Positions 19,001-26,317 of a DNA stretch of 46,331 nucleotides are shown in pieces. The stretch covers positions 71,542 through 117,872 of the forward strand of contig JAHLWR010000013.1 of NCBI GenBank assembly GCA_019057815.1, read 5' to 3'. A program made the translations under genes and the position numbers. This stretch comes from Candidatus Heimdallarchaeota archaeon (GTDB lineage: Archaea > Asgardarchaeota > Heimdallarchaeia > Heimdallarchaeales > Heimdallarchaeaceae). The notes below the pieces were generated by a model. The model was not told the origin of the DNA and made no database searches. It saw only the letters and a list, made by a program, of their open reading frames with translations. Every line of letters starts with the position of its first letter. Position 1 is the first letter of the stretch.

Positions 19001-19107
19001 GAAGTAGGTCTATAATTGTTGTCTTCAGCAGTTAGTTGTACATTAATATTCGATGCGTAGATTGCCAATGTCAGTATTAGTAGAATTAATATTGTTTTCT
19101 TTTTCAT
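16012..19107 (-). CDS. NosD-like parallel beta-helix surface protein with C-terminal anchor
   Basis: The protein has about 1031 residues from the ATG at 19107, chosen because MKKKTILILLILTLAIYAS is a clean signal peptide; an in-frame start 60 nt upstream would bury it. Residues about 60-850 are right-handed parallel beta-helix turns of roughly 23 residues with the consensus STVTNNTCSNNxYGIYLxxS, as in NosD/CASH-type proteins. A linker and an Ig/fibronectin-like domain follow, then a transmembrane segment FSLLLPAITFLFLVFGLVVL and the tail QRRKK. Beta-helix proteins of this type bind or process polysaccharides, or act in adhesion. Asn-rich turns give many possible glycosylation sites. The minus-strand repeats create long meaningless ORFs on the opposite strand. 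Confidence 0.9.
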   Translation of the reverse strand: MKKKTILILLILTLAIYASNINVQLTAEDNNYRPTSLELTPHDPIEITSDSDFEVFLGTGTAEDPYVIEGYNITTTNGKGIYIAGTTKYFTVRNCYIDAEDYGIYINNAADGTAIVINNTCSSNNHYGIRVYYSAFSTVTNNSCNNNSGGISLRYSGNSTVTNNNCSNNINYGIYLDTSASSTITKNKCSNNSYGIYLRYHSDSSIVANNTFTNCGLYISESTVDAYLSYTVENNWVNGKKLGYFTNLDSTTIAEPIYGQLILVNCTNVTVRDQIINNTSLALVLQFCTHSVIINNTCSYNHCGIYLDGSASSTITNNTCSYNHYGIYLDTSDSSTVANNTCSYNHYGIDLSYSDSSTVAYNTCESNNYGGIGLSYSGSSTATNNTCSYNHYGISISYSGSSTVANNTCSNNYYSGIILSSSGSSTVTNNTCSNNDYGIRFWDSGSSTIINNTCNNNNNYGIHIYYHSTSSTVANNTCSNNDYGIRLESSSYSTVTKNTCSNNNREGIYFHSSSSSTIANNMCNNNNKGILLDTSFYSTVTNNTCSYNNNGIYLDTSDHSTITNNTCSNNYYSGIYLYLSTSIITNNTCSYNNDGIYLYLSTSIITNSMCSNNNNHGIRVYYSASSIVTKNKCSNNSYGIYLDTSASSTITKNKCSNNSYGIYLRYHSDSSIVANNTFTSCGLYISESTVDAYLSYTVENNWVNGKKLGYYTNLNSTIIAEPVYGQLILINCTNVTVRDQILYNATTGLFLYSCTYSVIINNTCNNNDYYGIYLRYSGSATVANNTCSNNNNYGIEFYYSNFCVVTYNLLQENGGYGIYLRYDSDNNLIHHNIFEDNNLGGTSQVFDDGTNNTWYDSETQEGNYWSDWSGTGSYAIDGEANSVDLYPLGEPAVYVVRPAITNIIHSPSTPTELDNISINATVTSPYGVQSVTLHYRINGGTWTEVSMTLISGDLYSVTIGSFAVGDTIEYYITAVDNSVNHNLAINDNSGLYYSFTVVEIIPEFQMFSLLLPAITFLFLVFGLVVLQRRKK
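16891..17197 (-). repeat. Internal duplication in the NosD-like gene, downstream copy
   Basis: About 305 bp here are nearly identical to 18291-18595. Both copies encode the non-canonical segment with VENNWVNGKKLGY, YGQLILVNCTNVTVRDQI and following beta-helix turns. The copies are in direct orientation about 1.4 kb apart, so the coding array between them may expand or contract by recombination. Confidence 0.8.
18291..18595 (-). repeat. Internal duplication in the NosD-like gene, upstream copy
   Basis: This is the partner of the direct repeat at 16891-17197. Differences are scattered and mostly synonymous or conservative, for example YFTNLDSTT here against YYTNLNSTI in the other copy. That indicates an older duplication kept under selection, not an assembly artefact. 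Confidence 0.8.
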
Positions 19108-19298
19108 TAAATCACACTTAAATAAACTCTTTATCGAATATATATTTTGTGTAACCAATTCTTCCAATAATATTCCTTACTAGATTATTTTTCGAGTTTA
19201 TATACCAATTTGAGAATAATGAGGTAAACCCATCCGTTCTGATATCTTCCTATCTTCAAAAAATCTAAACAAGAATAACTCAAGGGTTAGAATCTCTT

Positions 19299-19712
19299 AT
19301 GATGGAAGATCTCTTAGAACGTCAATCTTCAGTAACTTTTAGTATTCTAGAAAAGGTTCTTTTCGTTCTTTTCACTATTCTTTCTGTTATTGCTTCTGTT
19401 CTTTCCTTTACTGATTCTTCTAATAATTCTTCTTATTCCCTTGTTTTTAAGTTCTTCATCGTTTTCTTAACTCTCTTAATCTTTCTCTATTCTTTCATCA
19501 TCACTGTCACTATCCCTGCAATTACCAAGAACATTCTTCCAATAATAGCTGTCTTTCTTTACTGTAATATTCATTCTTTTAGGTTTTTTTCTATTTATAG
19601 ATTGGTATCTTTCCGATACAAGAATTTCCAAGAGATTGATCTATTTGAGGATATTAGATTTGAAGAGAATAAGGATAAAGAGGATTTAACAATTTCAGGA
19701 GGTTTTAACTAA
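19299..19712 (+). CDS. Small multi-pass membrane protein (137 aa), first gene of a three-gene operon
   Basis: I do not recognise a named family. Hydropathy by eye gives three membrane segments: about residues 21-38 (VLFVLFTILSVIASVL), 50-73 (FKFFIVFLTLLIFLYSFI) and 79-93 (ILPIIAVFLYC). An acidic cytosolic tail with EIDLFEDIRFEENKDKED follows. The gene is followed after 2 bp by the 88-residue gene. The pair resembles, in size, topology and partner, the membrane/soluble pair at 44599-45384. ATG ATG at 19299 are alternative starts. It is divergent from the NosD-like gene. Confidence 0.65.
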   Translation: MMEDLLERQSSVTFSILEKVLFVLFTILSVIASVLSFTDSSNNSSYSLVFKFFIVFLTLLIFLYSFIITVTIPAITKNILPIIAVFLYCNIHSFRFFSIYRLVSFRYKNFQEIDLFEDIRFEENKDKEDLTISGGFN

Positions 19713-19714
19713 CT

Positions 19715-19981
19715 ATGTTGTGGGAATTAATTTTCGAGATAGAACACAAAGTCAAAGGAGTAACTGTCGGTTTAGCCAATTATAAAATCTCTACCAGAAA
19801 CGATTTGGAATACTTTTTAGCCCATTGTGTTAATGTTTCTAACAATTCTGGCGATTTATGGTTTTACAGAGCTTTTCTTCTTGATCAAGAAGGTAAAAAG
19901 GTTCTCTTGACTAACCTTAATGACATTATCATTAACAAGGACAAATGTTTTAATTCTGATATTCTTTCAACTAGTGTCTAA
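19715..19981 (+). CDS. Small soluble protein (88 aa), related to the 45067-45384 gene
   Basis: An AGGAGG sequence about 11 nt upstream supports the ATG. The protein reads as one small alpha/beta domain with the pattern W..I.EI....., LANYKIS, DLE.FLA, then W.....LLD..GK...L.NL..II. The 105-residue protein at 45067-45384 shows the same pattern (AKYKVRNSERLE, KLVDENKREISLKNLHELI), so the two are probably paralogs. Both are next to a small membrane protein gene. Function is unknown; a membrane-recruited regulator or subunit is a guess. Confidence 0.65.
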   Translation: MLWELIFEIEHKVKGVTVGLANYKISTRNDLEYFLAHCVNVSNNSGDLWFYRAFLLDQEGKKVLLTNLNDIIINKDKCFNSDILSTSV

Positions 19982-19990
19982 AGTGATTAT

Positions 19991-20566
19991 ATGAAAAAAC
20001 TCTTCCTTTCATTCGTTGTTCTAGTTTTTCTTTTCTCTTTATTACACCCTGTAATTGCTGATGAACACTTAGAAGAATTTGGTTGGTCTACAGGAACTAT
20101 TGTTAAGTTAAAATCTGAACTTACTGATTCTGTTCTCCAAACTGGTTCTCATGCTATTACCTTTCATCTAACTGTTCTCCATCTTGCTACTGATGCTGTT
20201 TTCTTACTTGATAGCCGAGTTTTCATCTTAATTAATGGTGAAGAGACTATGCGAAACGATTTTGCTGTTTTTAAACAATCTGATGTAGGAACCACCACAG
20301 GACAAGATTCTTTTACTCACACGTTTCAGTATAATGTCAGTTGGGGTGAAACACCTATTGAAATAAAATTCTATTGTAAAGAATTCTATTCGATGGATCT
20401 TTCTATTCCTCATGAAACTAATTGGAATACTTTTTTCACTATTACTCCTTTTATTATTACTACAGAATCCACGACTAGTACTTCACTTGAAGTAAACGGT
20501 TCAGGTTTATCTCTTATCTCTCTCACTATAATTACTCTAGTTGTCATGAGAACTAGAAGGAGATAA
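19991..20566 (+). CDS. Secreted single-anchor protein (191 aa)
   Basis: A signal peptide MKKLFLSFVVLVFLFSLLHP ending near VIAD is followed by a beta-rich extracellular domain. A Thr/Ser-rich linker (ITTESTTSTS) and a C-terminal hydrophobic segment LSLISLTIITLVVM ending in RTRRR complete it. This archaeal surface-protein layout resembles the subtilisin and NosD-like proteins here. It begins 9 bp after the 88-residue gene, so all three genes from 19299 are likely one transcript. No enzymatic motif is visible. Confidence 0.7.
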   Translation: MKKLFLSFVVLVFLFSLLHPVIADEHLEEFGWSTGTIVKLKSELTDSVLQTGSHAITFHLTVLHLATDAVFLLDSRVFILINGEETMRNDFAVFKQSDVGTTTGQDSFTHTFQYNVSWGETPIEIKFYCKEFYSMDLSIPHETNWNTFFTITPFIITTESTTSTSLEVNGSGLSLISLTIITLVVMRTRRR

Positions 20567-20752
20567 TATCTCTCTTTTCCTATATTTTTTCTTCTTTCTT
20601 TTAAATGAAATTGAATATTATCTTATTGAAGCGAGTTTCTTCAGTGCACTTATATTCTTCCTTTTTTCTCGCTTCAACCCCCTTTATTTCTATCTCTTTA
20701 TTACATATCTCACCCTCTTTTCTCCCTTTTTCTTACATTTCTTCCCTTTTGG

Positions 20753-20899
20753 TTAAATGAACGCTTCCAGTGACGCTTGACTATATTTGTAATTTCCCAT
20801 TCTTTGCGCTACATCATATGTATCTGACCATACTAACTCTTGTTCTTCTTGTTCTTCTTCTGTTTTCATCATAATCTTACAGTCTTTACATTTCCACAT
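20753..20899 (-). CDS. Small Cys-pair protein (48 aa)
   Basis: The ORF starts MWKCKDCKIMMKTEEEQEEQ, with one CxxC zinc-knuckle half. A strong GAGGGAG Shine-Dalgarno lies just before the ATG. The remainder is acidic and polar (LVWSDTYDVAQRMGNYKYSQ). A single CxxC could bind metal only as a dimer or with a partner. Many archaeal genomes carry such short zinc-ribbon-like proteins. It lies in the 20567-21082 spacer, which otherwise holds only the remnant at 20939. Confidence 0.45.
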   Translation of the reverse strand: MWKCKDCKIMMKTEEEQEEQELVWSDTYDVAQRMGNYKYSQASLEAFI

Positions 20900-20938
20900 T
20901 TCTCCCTCTATTTATCGAGAATGAGATTAGAGCACCAA

Positions 20939-21106
20939 ATGTAACTTGAAAAGCTAGAAGTTGAATTAGCTATTATCCTCGATATTGGTTTCCTTGTTGG
21001 TTTAGCAATTGATTGGAAAACAGGAGAGAATACTAGTTATTCCTTCATATTACAACATTGGTTACTAGAACATTCTATTCAATTATTCATTTGTAACATT
21101 GATTAA
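20939..21106 (+). pseudogene. Possible decayed small membrane-protein ORF with stop at codon 2
   Basis: The frame reads ATG TAA and then 53 open codons encoding LEKLEVELAIILDIGFLVGL, AIDWKTGENT and a hydrophobic end. The coherent hydrophobic and charged pattern suggests a former coding sequence whose second codon became a stop. Its 3' end overlaps the end of the minus-strand gene at 21083. No homolog is recognised and chance is possible. Confidence 0.25.
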
Positions 21107-21541
21107 AATATCATAGTATTTTATCAGAAACATATGGAGTTCATTTACTTCTCTTATATTTTCTTTAATAATCTCAAAACCACCAGCCACATATCTATTC
21201 ATTAATCTATGGCCTTCAGAACTTAATTCTGTTGATGAGTTATGATCTAATATTGAAAGCATAAGATTCTCAATATCCTTAACTTTTGAGATTCCTCTCC
21301 TATCAATTTCAGAAGCTATTAAACTAGCCATAATTTCGTATCTTTGATCTTTATAAGCTTGAGGAAATGTTTTTGTAATTTCAGAATCAGCACTTGCTTC
21401 ATCTCCAATTTTTACTTCTGAAAATCCAATCATTAAGCATATATAATATTCATCCCAGAGGATATCTAACTTGTCATCACTTCCTTTACCAAAGATGTTT
21501 TTAAAATAACTCTTAGCTTGATTACTTAGCCTAAACGTCAT
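21083..21541 (-). CDS. Last gene of the putative Dnd-linked effector operon (152 aa)
   Basis: This small, probably helical protein starts RLSNQAKSYFKNIFG and continues with LDILWDEYYICLMIGFSEV. It has no catalytic or metal motif and no membrane segment. Its ATG overlaps the stop of the upstream SMC-like ATPase by 4 bp, indicating translational coupling and probably a complex. The opening 'RLS..AK..F' and its place after an SMC/DndD-like ATPase recall how DndE follows DndD, so it might be a distant DndE-like partner (weak inference). It is the fourth gene of the operon starting at 25633. Confidence 0.65.
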   Translation of the reverse strand: MTFRLSNQAKSYFKNIFGKGSDDKLDILWDEYYICLMIGFSEVKIGDEASADSEITKTFPQAYKDQRYEIMASLIASEIDRRGISKVKDIENLMLSILDHNSSTELSSEGHRLMNRYVAGGFEIIKENIREVNELHMFLIKYYDILINVTNE

Positions 21542-23484
21542 ACCTGAACCTCCTCATTTTCTGAATGAAATTGCATGAAGAACTTTTTATCTGTATGAAA
21601 AGCTATACTTCCGGTTTCTCTTTCATCCTTATAAATTGTTAAAAATTGAACATCTTCATATTTCCCAATTCCCTCTACAAAACCATTTCTTTCGCTTGAT
21701 ATAATAAAAACGATTAGTTGTGCAAATAACTTAGGAATCAAATCAGACACTTCTCTCCTTACTTTCAAGTCCAAACTTCCTACTGGACTATCTACAATAA
21801 ATGGCACTTTATGAGGACTATCTTCAAAAAGAGTAGAAAGAAAAGCATATGCAACTGCTAAACTTTGACCTTGGCTTACACCTTTTTTTCCATCAACATA
21901 AATACAACCTTCAATCTTTTCCAAAACTACATCTTTATTTCCCATCAATTGAGAGATTCTTGTGTTAGATTTAGATATCAAATCTTCTTTGATTTTATCA
22001 ATAGAAGAAGAGATAATGTTATCCATCATTTTCTTAAATAAAGAAACTCCATTACTAAAATTGACAGTATCTGATGCTTCATCCAATCTTTTTCTTTTCT
22101 CAATTAGTTTTTTTTGACATAGATTAATATTTTCGTATTCATTTAAGCTAAATTCTTCCTGAAATGCAGAGTTTTTTGTTTCAAGAGATTGTATGTATAG
22201 ATTTAGATCTACTAAGTTGCTACTTAACCTGATTATTTCCTGTTTAATTTTCTCAGCTTTTTCTTGATCTTTCTCATCTAGTCGTAATTTAAGCAAGTCC
22301 TTAGCTTGAATTAATTGTTGTTTTTCATTTATATATGAATAAAGATTATCTCTTAAATTACTCAATTCTTTATAATCATCCATATTCCTAATTGAACCTT
22401 TGATACAATTAGTTGTTGTGATATGATCCGCAGCTAGATATTGTTCAGCTTTCTCAAGGATTTTCTTTTTTATTGAATCATTAAGAATTGGTCGACCACA
22501 AATACATTCATCTTCATCAGAAAGTTCTTTAAAAAACTCTGAAGAAACAGATCTTGGTAGCTTTAGTTTTGACATATTTTCTGAAAGATTTTTGAGTTTA
22601 TCATTCATCTTCAACGAGAATTGAGATGGAGTTCTGAGAATATTTAGGATAATGTTTGTTCCATTTCTTATATCATTTTCCAAGCTTGAAATTTTAGTTG
22701 TAAATTCAATAAACTCAGCTTGAATGGTTTCATTCTCTGATAGCAATTCATCGTTTTTCTTTTCTAGGTCTTCTATTTCCTGAGAAGTAGATACACTTTC
22801 TTCCTTAAATTTCTTTAATTGTTTGTTCAAATCGACTAAAGTCTGCTTAAGTTTTTTTTCTTCTGTTTCTAATTTAGTTAATCCTTGTTGAGTATGAACT
22901 TTTGTATCTTTTGTTGATTTTCTTTTATTCTCTAATAGAGTATCAGCCTTAATCTTCAATAATTCTAATCTATCAAGAAAATAAAGAAATTTAATTGAAG
23001 TTTCAGCTTCTGTTTTTTTATTATCTAAGATATTTTCTGAGAATTCCCCATCGAATACAAAGAGTCTTGTAAAATTCTTGGTCATTACGTTTCTAATATA
23101 AGGGGGTAAATCATAAGAAAATGATTTGCCTCCTCCCACTTCTTTGGGTCTGGATGTTTCATATTTCATAACGCCATTTCTATAATCAAAATGCATTCCA
23201 AGTGAATAAAGATCTCTATCAATTATAAGAAGCACACCAAAATAACCTTCATCGCACTTATATCTTGTAGGTTGATAAGAAAGTACTATTTCTTTTTCCA
23301 GGATCTCTCCACACACAATGGATCTCAAAAGATTAATGGCAGTAGTTTTTCCTGTTCCATTAGGCATTTGGATTAAAGAGATATGAAATGGAGTGTTCAC
23401 ATCCTTTTCTTTAAATAGTGGTATAGTTAATTCTCTGAAATCCCTAATATTCTTGAAATCTAGTTTTAGAAGATTTATATTCAA
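21538..23484 (-). CDS. SMC/Rad50/DndD-like ABC ATPase of the putative effector operon
   Basis: This 648-residue protein has Walker A PNGTGKTT near residue 42, long coiled coils (about 190-290 and 370-480) and a zinc-hook-like ECICGRPI at the apex (about residue 325). The C-terminal half has an ABC signature VSQGQSLAVAYAFLS and Walker B VPFIVDSPVGSLD. All ATPase elements look intact. The segment FVFDGEFSENIL resembles DndD and related defence ATPases. The start is a TTG at 23484: GAGGAG lies 7 nt upstream and an in-frame stop lies just before it. The ATG at 23488 is out of frame. The protein probably works with the helicase upstream in restriction of unmodified DNA (inference). Confidence 0.88.
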   Translation of the reverse strand: MNINLLKLDFKNIRDFRELTIPLFKEKDVNTPFHISLIQMPNGTGKTTAINLLRSIVCGEILEKEIVLSYQPTRYKCDEGYFGVLLIIDRDLYSLGMHFDYRNGVMKYETSRPKEVGGGKSFSYDLPPYIRNVMTKNFTRLFVFDGEFSENILDNKKTEAETSIKFLYFLDRLELLKIKADTLLENKRKSTKDTKVHTQQGLTKLETEEKKLKQTLVDLNKQLKKFKEESVSTSQEIEDLEKKNDELLSENETIQAEFIEFTTKISSLENDIRNGTNIILNILRTPSQFSLKMNDKLKNLSENMSKLKLPRSVSSEFFKELSDEDECICGRPILNDSIKKKILEKAEQYLAADHITTTNCIKGSIRNMDDYKELSNLRDNLYSYINEKQQLIQAKDLLKLRLDEKDQEKAEKIKQEIIRLSSNLVDLNLYIQSLETKNSAFQEEFSLNEYENINLCQKKLIEKRKRLDEASDTVNFSNGVSLFKKMMDNIISSSIDKIKEDLISKSNTRISQLMGNKDVVLEKIEGCIYVDGKKGVSQGQSLAVAYAFLSTLFEDSPHKVPFIVDSPVGSLDLKVRREVSDLIPKLFAQLIVFIISSERNGFVEGIGKYEDVQFLTIYKDERETGSIAFHTDKKFFMQFHSENEEVQV

Positions 23485-23495
23485 TCATAATCTCC

Positions 23496-23672
23496 TCAGG
23501 TTGCATATAACTTTAATGATTTGATTAACTGCTCTATTTCTAAAATATCGTCATTATTATTGAAGATGTTTATGATTAAATTCTTTAACATATCAAAAAC
23601 ATCTTCTGATTGCTTTTGAACACTTATTTCGTTCCTAATTGCTTCTTCTATTCGCGGGTTTAATTTAATCAT
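23496..23672 (-). CDS. Small 58-aa protein between helicase and SMC-like ATPase
   Basis: The ATG at 23672 overlaps the helicase TGA by 4 bp (ATGA), and the stop lies 11 bp before the ATPase TTG, so the frame fits the operon exactly. The product starts MIKLNPRIEEAIRNEISVQK and continues as an acidic, helical peptide ending LIKSLKLYAT. There is no motif. The precise coupling argues that it is a real subunit or regulator of the effector complex and not a spacer. Confidence 0.65.
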   Translation of the reverse strand: MIKLNPRIEEAIRNEISVQKQSEDVFDMLKNLIINIFNNNDDILEIEQLIKSLKLYAT

Positions 23673-25633
23673 GCTTTCTTTCTCCTAACTAGACTCAATT
23701 CTTGTAACCATTTAAATCTTTTTAAATCTGAAGCTTCATATTCCTTATCTGGTTTTTTTAAATCGTCTTGACAAACTAAATCAACTATATGAGCCCTTTT
23801 ATTTGGATTATCAGGATCTTTTCTTAAACTTCGACCTACTCGTTGTATGATTTCTCCATCAGATCTTGAACTGCTAAAAAGTACAATATTCTCAATAGAA
23901 CGAATATCTATACCCTCAGCTATTTTACGACAAGTTATCAAACAGTCAATTTGTTTTTTTCTAAATAGATCAAGATTTTCTTCTTGATCTTCAGAATAAT
24001 AAGTTCTAAAATTGTCATCATGTGGCAACACAATTTTCTGAACGTCTAAACCATAGTCTTTTGTTTGAACAAAGATTATACACTTTTTAAGGATCTGAGA
24101 ATTTTTTTCAAGAAACTCCTTAAAAATGGGAAGTTTGTTCATAGATAATTTCTTAGTATTAGCGATTCTCCTGTATAATTCAGTATCAGACATTGGATTT
24201 TCTGTTTTTTTTCTTGCGTGGAAATTTGTTATAGAATTTCGAATTCCATCTTTATCCTGCTGGCTTAAATTATAAAATAATGGATAATATTCTAATTCAC
24301 TTAATATCCCATCTCTAATTGCGTTTTCCATATCATAATGAAAAATCTCTGAACCTATTTCATCAAATATAAATTCATTCCCTTCAATATCGTATGGACG
24401 AATAGGAGTTGCACTTAATCCCAGCTTGTAAGAAAACTGCTTTATCTTACCTTTTAATGAGTTGAGCTTTTGTTCAGAGCCTATGTTATGAACTTCATCA
24501 CATATTAGAAGACATTTGTTTATTAAATCTTTATCTGTAGCATCTATTAGTTTTGTTAAATTCTGGTATGAGACTGCAATAATCACAATTTCATTCTTTA
24601 TGAACTCATTAAAAAACTGGATGTCCTTATATTTCTCAAAATGTCTTAGTATCTTATATTTGTTTCTAAATTCTTGTAAAAGCAAATTGTACCATTGTTT
24701 TAGGAGGTCGTTCCCTACAGTAGAAATAATTATACCCCTAATTTTATTCTCTTCAATCAAAGTTCTCATGATTGTAAGCGCTGTAATTGTTTTTCCTGTA
24801 CCAGGAGCCATTCTTAATATTCCTGATTTCTTTTCAATGAATATTTTAATAGCATGTTCTTGATGATCCCAAAGTATTAAATCTGTTCTTTTTTTCTTGT
24901 CAGAATCTAGATGTCGTAGTTGTTCCAGGTCTTTAGGAGCTAAATCTATCAATTTTCTTTTCGCAGCTTCTGGTATCGTATAAGTACGTGCTAATGAAAT
25001 CTTATTATCCCAATATCGATGAAATTTGTTTAAATCACTTTGAACATATTTTCTTTCACAATCAATCCAATCTTTGAAAACTTTAAACTCCTCAATATTA
25101 TGAACCCAACCACTTTTAGTTTCATTAATTGATCCACTAAATGAAATGATTTTATTTTGTTCATCAATGAAAATACCAACTTTTTGATGAAACAAACCAA
25201 AGCTGGAAATTTCATAGTCTTCATAATTAAGATTAGGATTCAATCTTAATGCTATTTTTATTTCAAGATGATTAGTTGCTACCATCCAAGCTAACAATTT
25301 TACTCTGTCTTTGATTTCTCCATTCTTCATGCTTTCTAATTCTTTTAGAATATATTTTTCTATAATTTCCTCAGGTCTTAATAAACCATCTCTAATAGCT
25401 TTTATGTCTTTTTTATTGAAAACAATTCCAGATATTATTTTCATATGTCCTCCTTTTTCAATAAAAGGGAATAATCCTCTTGCTGCAATCGCTAGAGCAG
25501 AAGAAGCGAAATATCCTGTGGTTCTATAATATTTTCTTGAATTTTGTAATAATGGTACTAAGAATTCCTCGACTATTTTATCTTCAACTGAATCATAAGA
25601 TTCTTTAAGATCTAATTTTTCGAAATCCATCAT
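23669..25633 (-). CDS. PLD-nuclease/SF2 helicase fusion, first gene of the putative effector operon
   Basis: The 654-residue protein starts with a phospholipase-D-type domain (about residues 20-200) containing FHQKVGIFID and SFSGSINET, the H-x-K and S-x-N elements of PLD nucleases. A superfamily 2 helicase follows: Walker A APGTGKTITAL (about 275), DEVH box LLICDEVHN, motif III GLSATP and motif VI QRVGRSLRKD. This layout is found in restriction-type helicases that couple translocation to cleavage. It heads four tightly spaced genes and is divergent from the phosphorothioation cassette, with one 111-residue gene between. I infer that it senses or attacks DNA lacking phosphorothioate. The small HxK domain could instead be for DNA binding only. 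Confidence 0.88.
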   Translation of the reverse strand: MMDFEKLDLKESYDSVEDKIVEEFLVPLLQNSRKYYRTTGYFASSALAIAARGLFPFIEKGGHMKIISGIVFNKKDIKAIRDGLLRPEEIIEKYILKELESMKNGEIKDRVKLLAWMVATNHLEIKIALRLNPNLNYEDYEISSFGLFHQKVGIFIDEQNKIISFSGSINETKSGWVHNIEEFKVFKDWIDCERKYVQSDLNKFHRYWDNKISLARTYTIPEAAKRKLIDLAPKDLEQLRHLDSDKKKRTDLILWDHQEHAIKIFIEKKSGILRMAPGTGKTITALTIMRTLIEENKIRGIIISTVGNDLLKQWYNLLLQEFRNKYKILRHFEKYKDIQFFNEFIKNEIVIIAVSYQNLTKLIDATDKDLINKCLLICDEVHNIGSEQKLNSLKGKIKQFSYKLGLSATPIRPYDIEGNEFIFDEIGSEIFHYDMENAIRDGILSELEYYPLFYNLSQQDKDGIRNSITNFHARKKTENPMSDTELYRRIANTKKLSMNKLPIFKEFLEKNSQILKKCIIFVQTKDYGLDVQKIVLPHDDNFRTYYSEDQEENLDLFRKKQIDCLITCRKIAEGIDIRSIENIVLFSSSRSDGEIIQRVGRSLRKDPDNPNKRAHIVDLVCQDDLKKPDKEYEASDLKRFKWLQELSLVRRKKA

Positions 25634-25839
25634 TGTTTACATCCGGACAAACAAATATCAGATATGAATATGAAAGATAAGTCTTGTGGTTACAACTTGT
25701 ATGTGACCTAGTTTATAAAAACTAAAGGTGTATTGTTTCTAGCTTGCTTAATAATGCTGAAAAATGTTTCTTAAAAATTCGCAAATTTGAGCATCTAAAT
25801 AAAGTCAAATCAAATGAAAAAGTGAATAGTATCCGTATT

Positions 25840-26175
25840 TTACTTTAATTGATTTATAAATCCAGTTACTATCTCATTTATAAGCTGATAATCTTCTTTA
25901 TTATTAATAGTAAATTTGTTTTTCCTTTTCCATTTCCCATCCTTTTTCTGCCAAAGATACAAACCAATACTAGTGCGGTTTTTTACTTTAAACAACACAA
26001 TTGCAGACCACCAAAAATGGGATTTTTTTATTGTTTGGTAATCTAACACTTCATAGAAATCGCTTATTGGTAGTGTTTCTTTCTCTGATTCATTATTTGT
26101 TGTTAGATTTTTTCTAACTCTATATTTTGCAAGTTTAATCTTTCTCTTTTGAATCTCCTTTTTAGTTTCTTTCAT
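25840..26175 (-). CDS. Unknown small protein (111 aa) between the two Dnd-linked operons
   Basis: A very basic N-terminal tail (KETKKEIQKRKIKLAKYRVR) precedes a compact beta-rich domain with SAIVLFKVKNRTSIGLYLW and KKDGKWKRKNKF, ending in an alpha helix. The strand pattern with KKDGKW followed by a C-terminal helix resembles PC4/YdbC-like single-strand nucleic-acid-binding folds, but this is only a visual impression. The gene is transcribed in the same direction as the effector operon and divergently from dndC. It may be a regulator or accessory DNA-binding protein of the system. Confidence 0.6.
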   Translation of the reverse strand: MKETKKEIQKRKIKLAKYRVRKNLTTNNESEKETLPISDFYEVLDYQTIKKSHFWWSAIVLFKVKNRTSIGLYLWQKKDGKWKRKNKFTINNKEDYQLINEIVTGFINQLK

Positions 26176-26240
26176 AGAATCAACTTTTAAATTGAGTAAT
26201 CTGCTTATTTATTGCACTGAAGATTGTTAATGAAAGAAAT

Positions 26241-26262
26241 ATTTTATACTTATATTATTTAT
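26241..26262 (+). promoter_or_regulatory. Candidate TATA promoter of the dnd operon
   Basis: The AT-rich TTTATACTTATATTATTTAT tract lies about 60-75 bp before the dndC start, in the 142-bp spacer between divergent genes. This is a suitable place for an archaeal TATA box. No clear operator is visible. Confidence 0.4.
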
Positions 26263-26317
26263 GAAAGTTACTAGTGTTTAAATATCAAAATACAGATAAA
26301 TAGATGAAGGACTTGCA

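Noticed and set aside
21083-25633. Classical type I or type III restriction-modification system
   Set aside because: There is a helicase and an ATPase but no methyltransferase motif or specificity subunit in the operon; the adjacent modification genes are Dnd.
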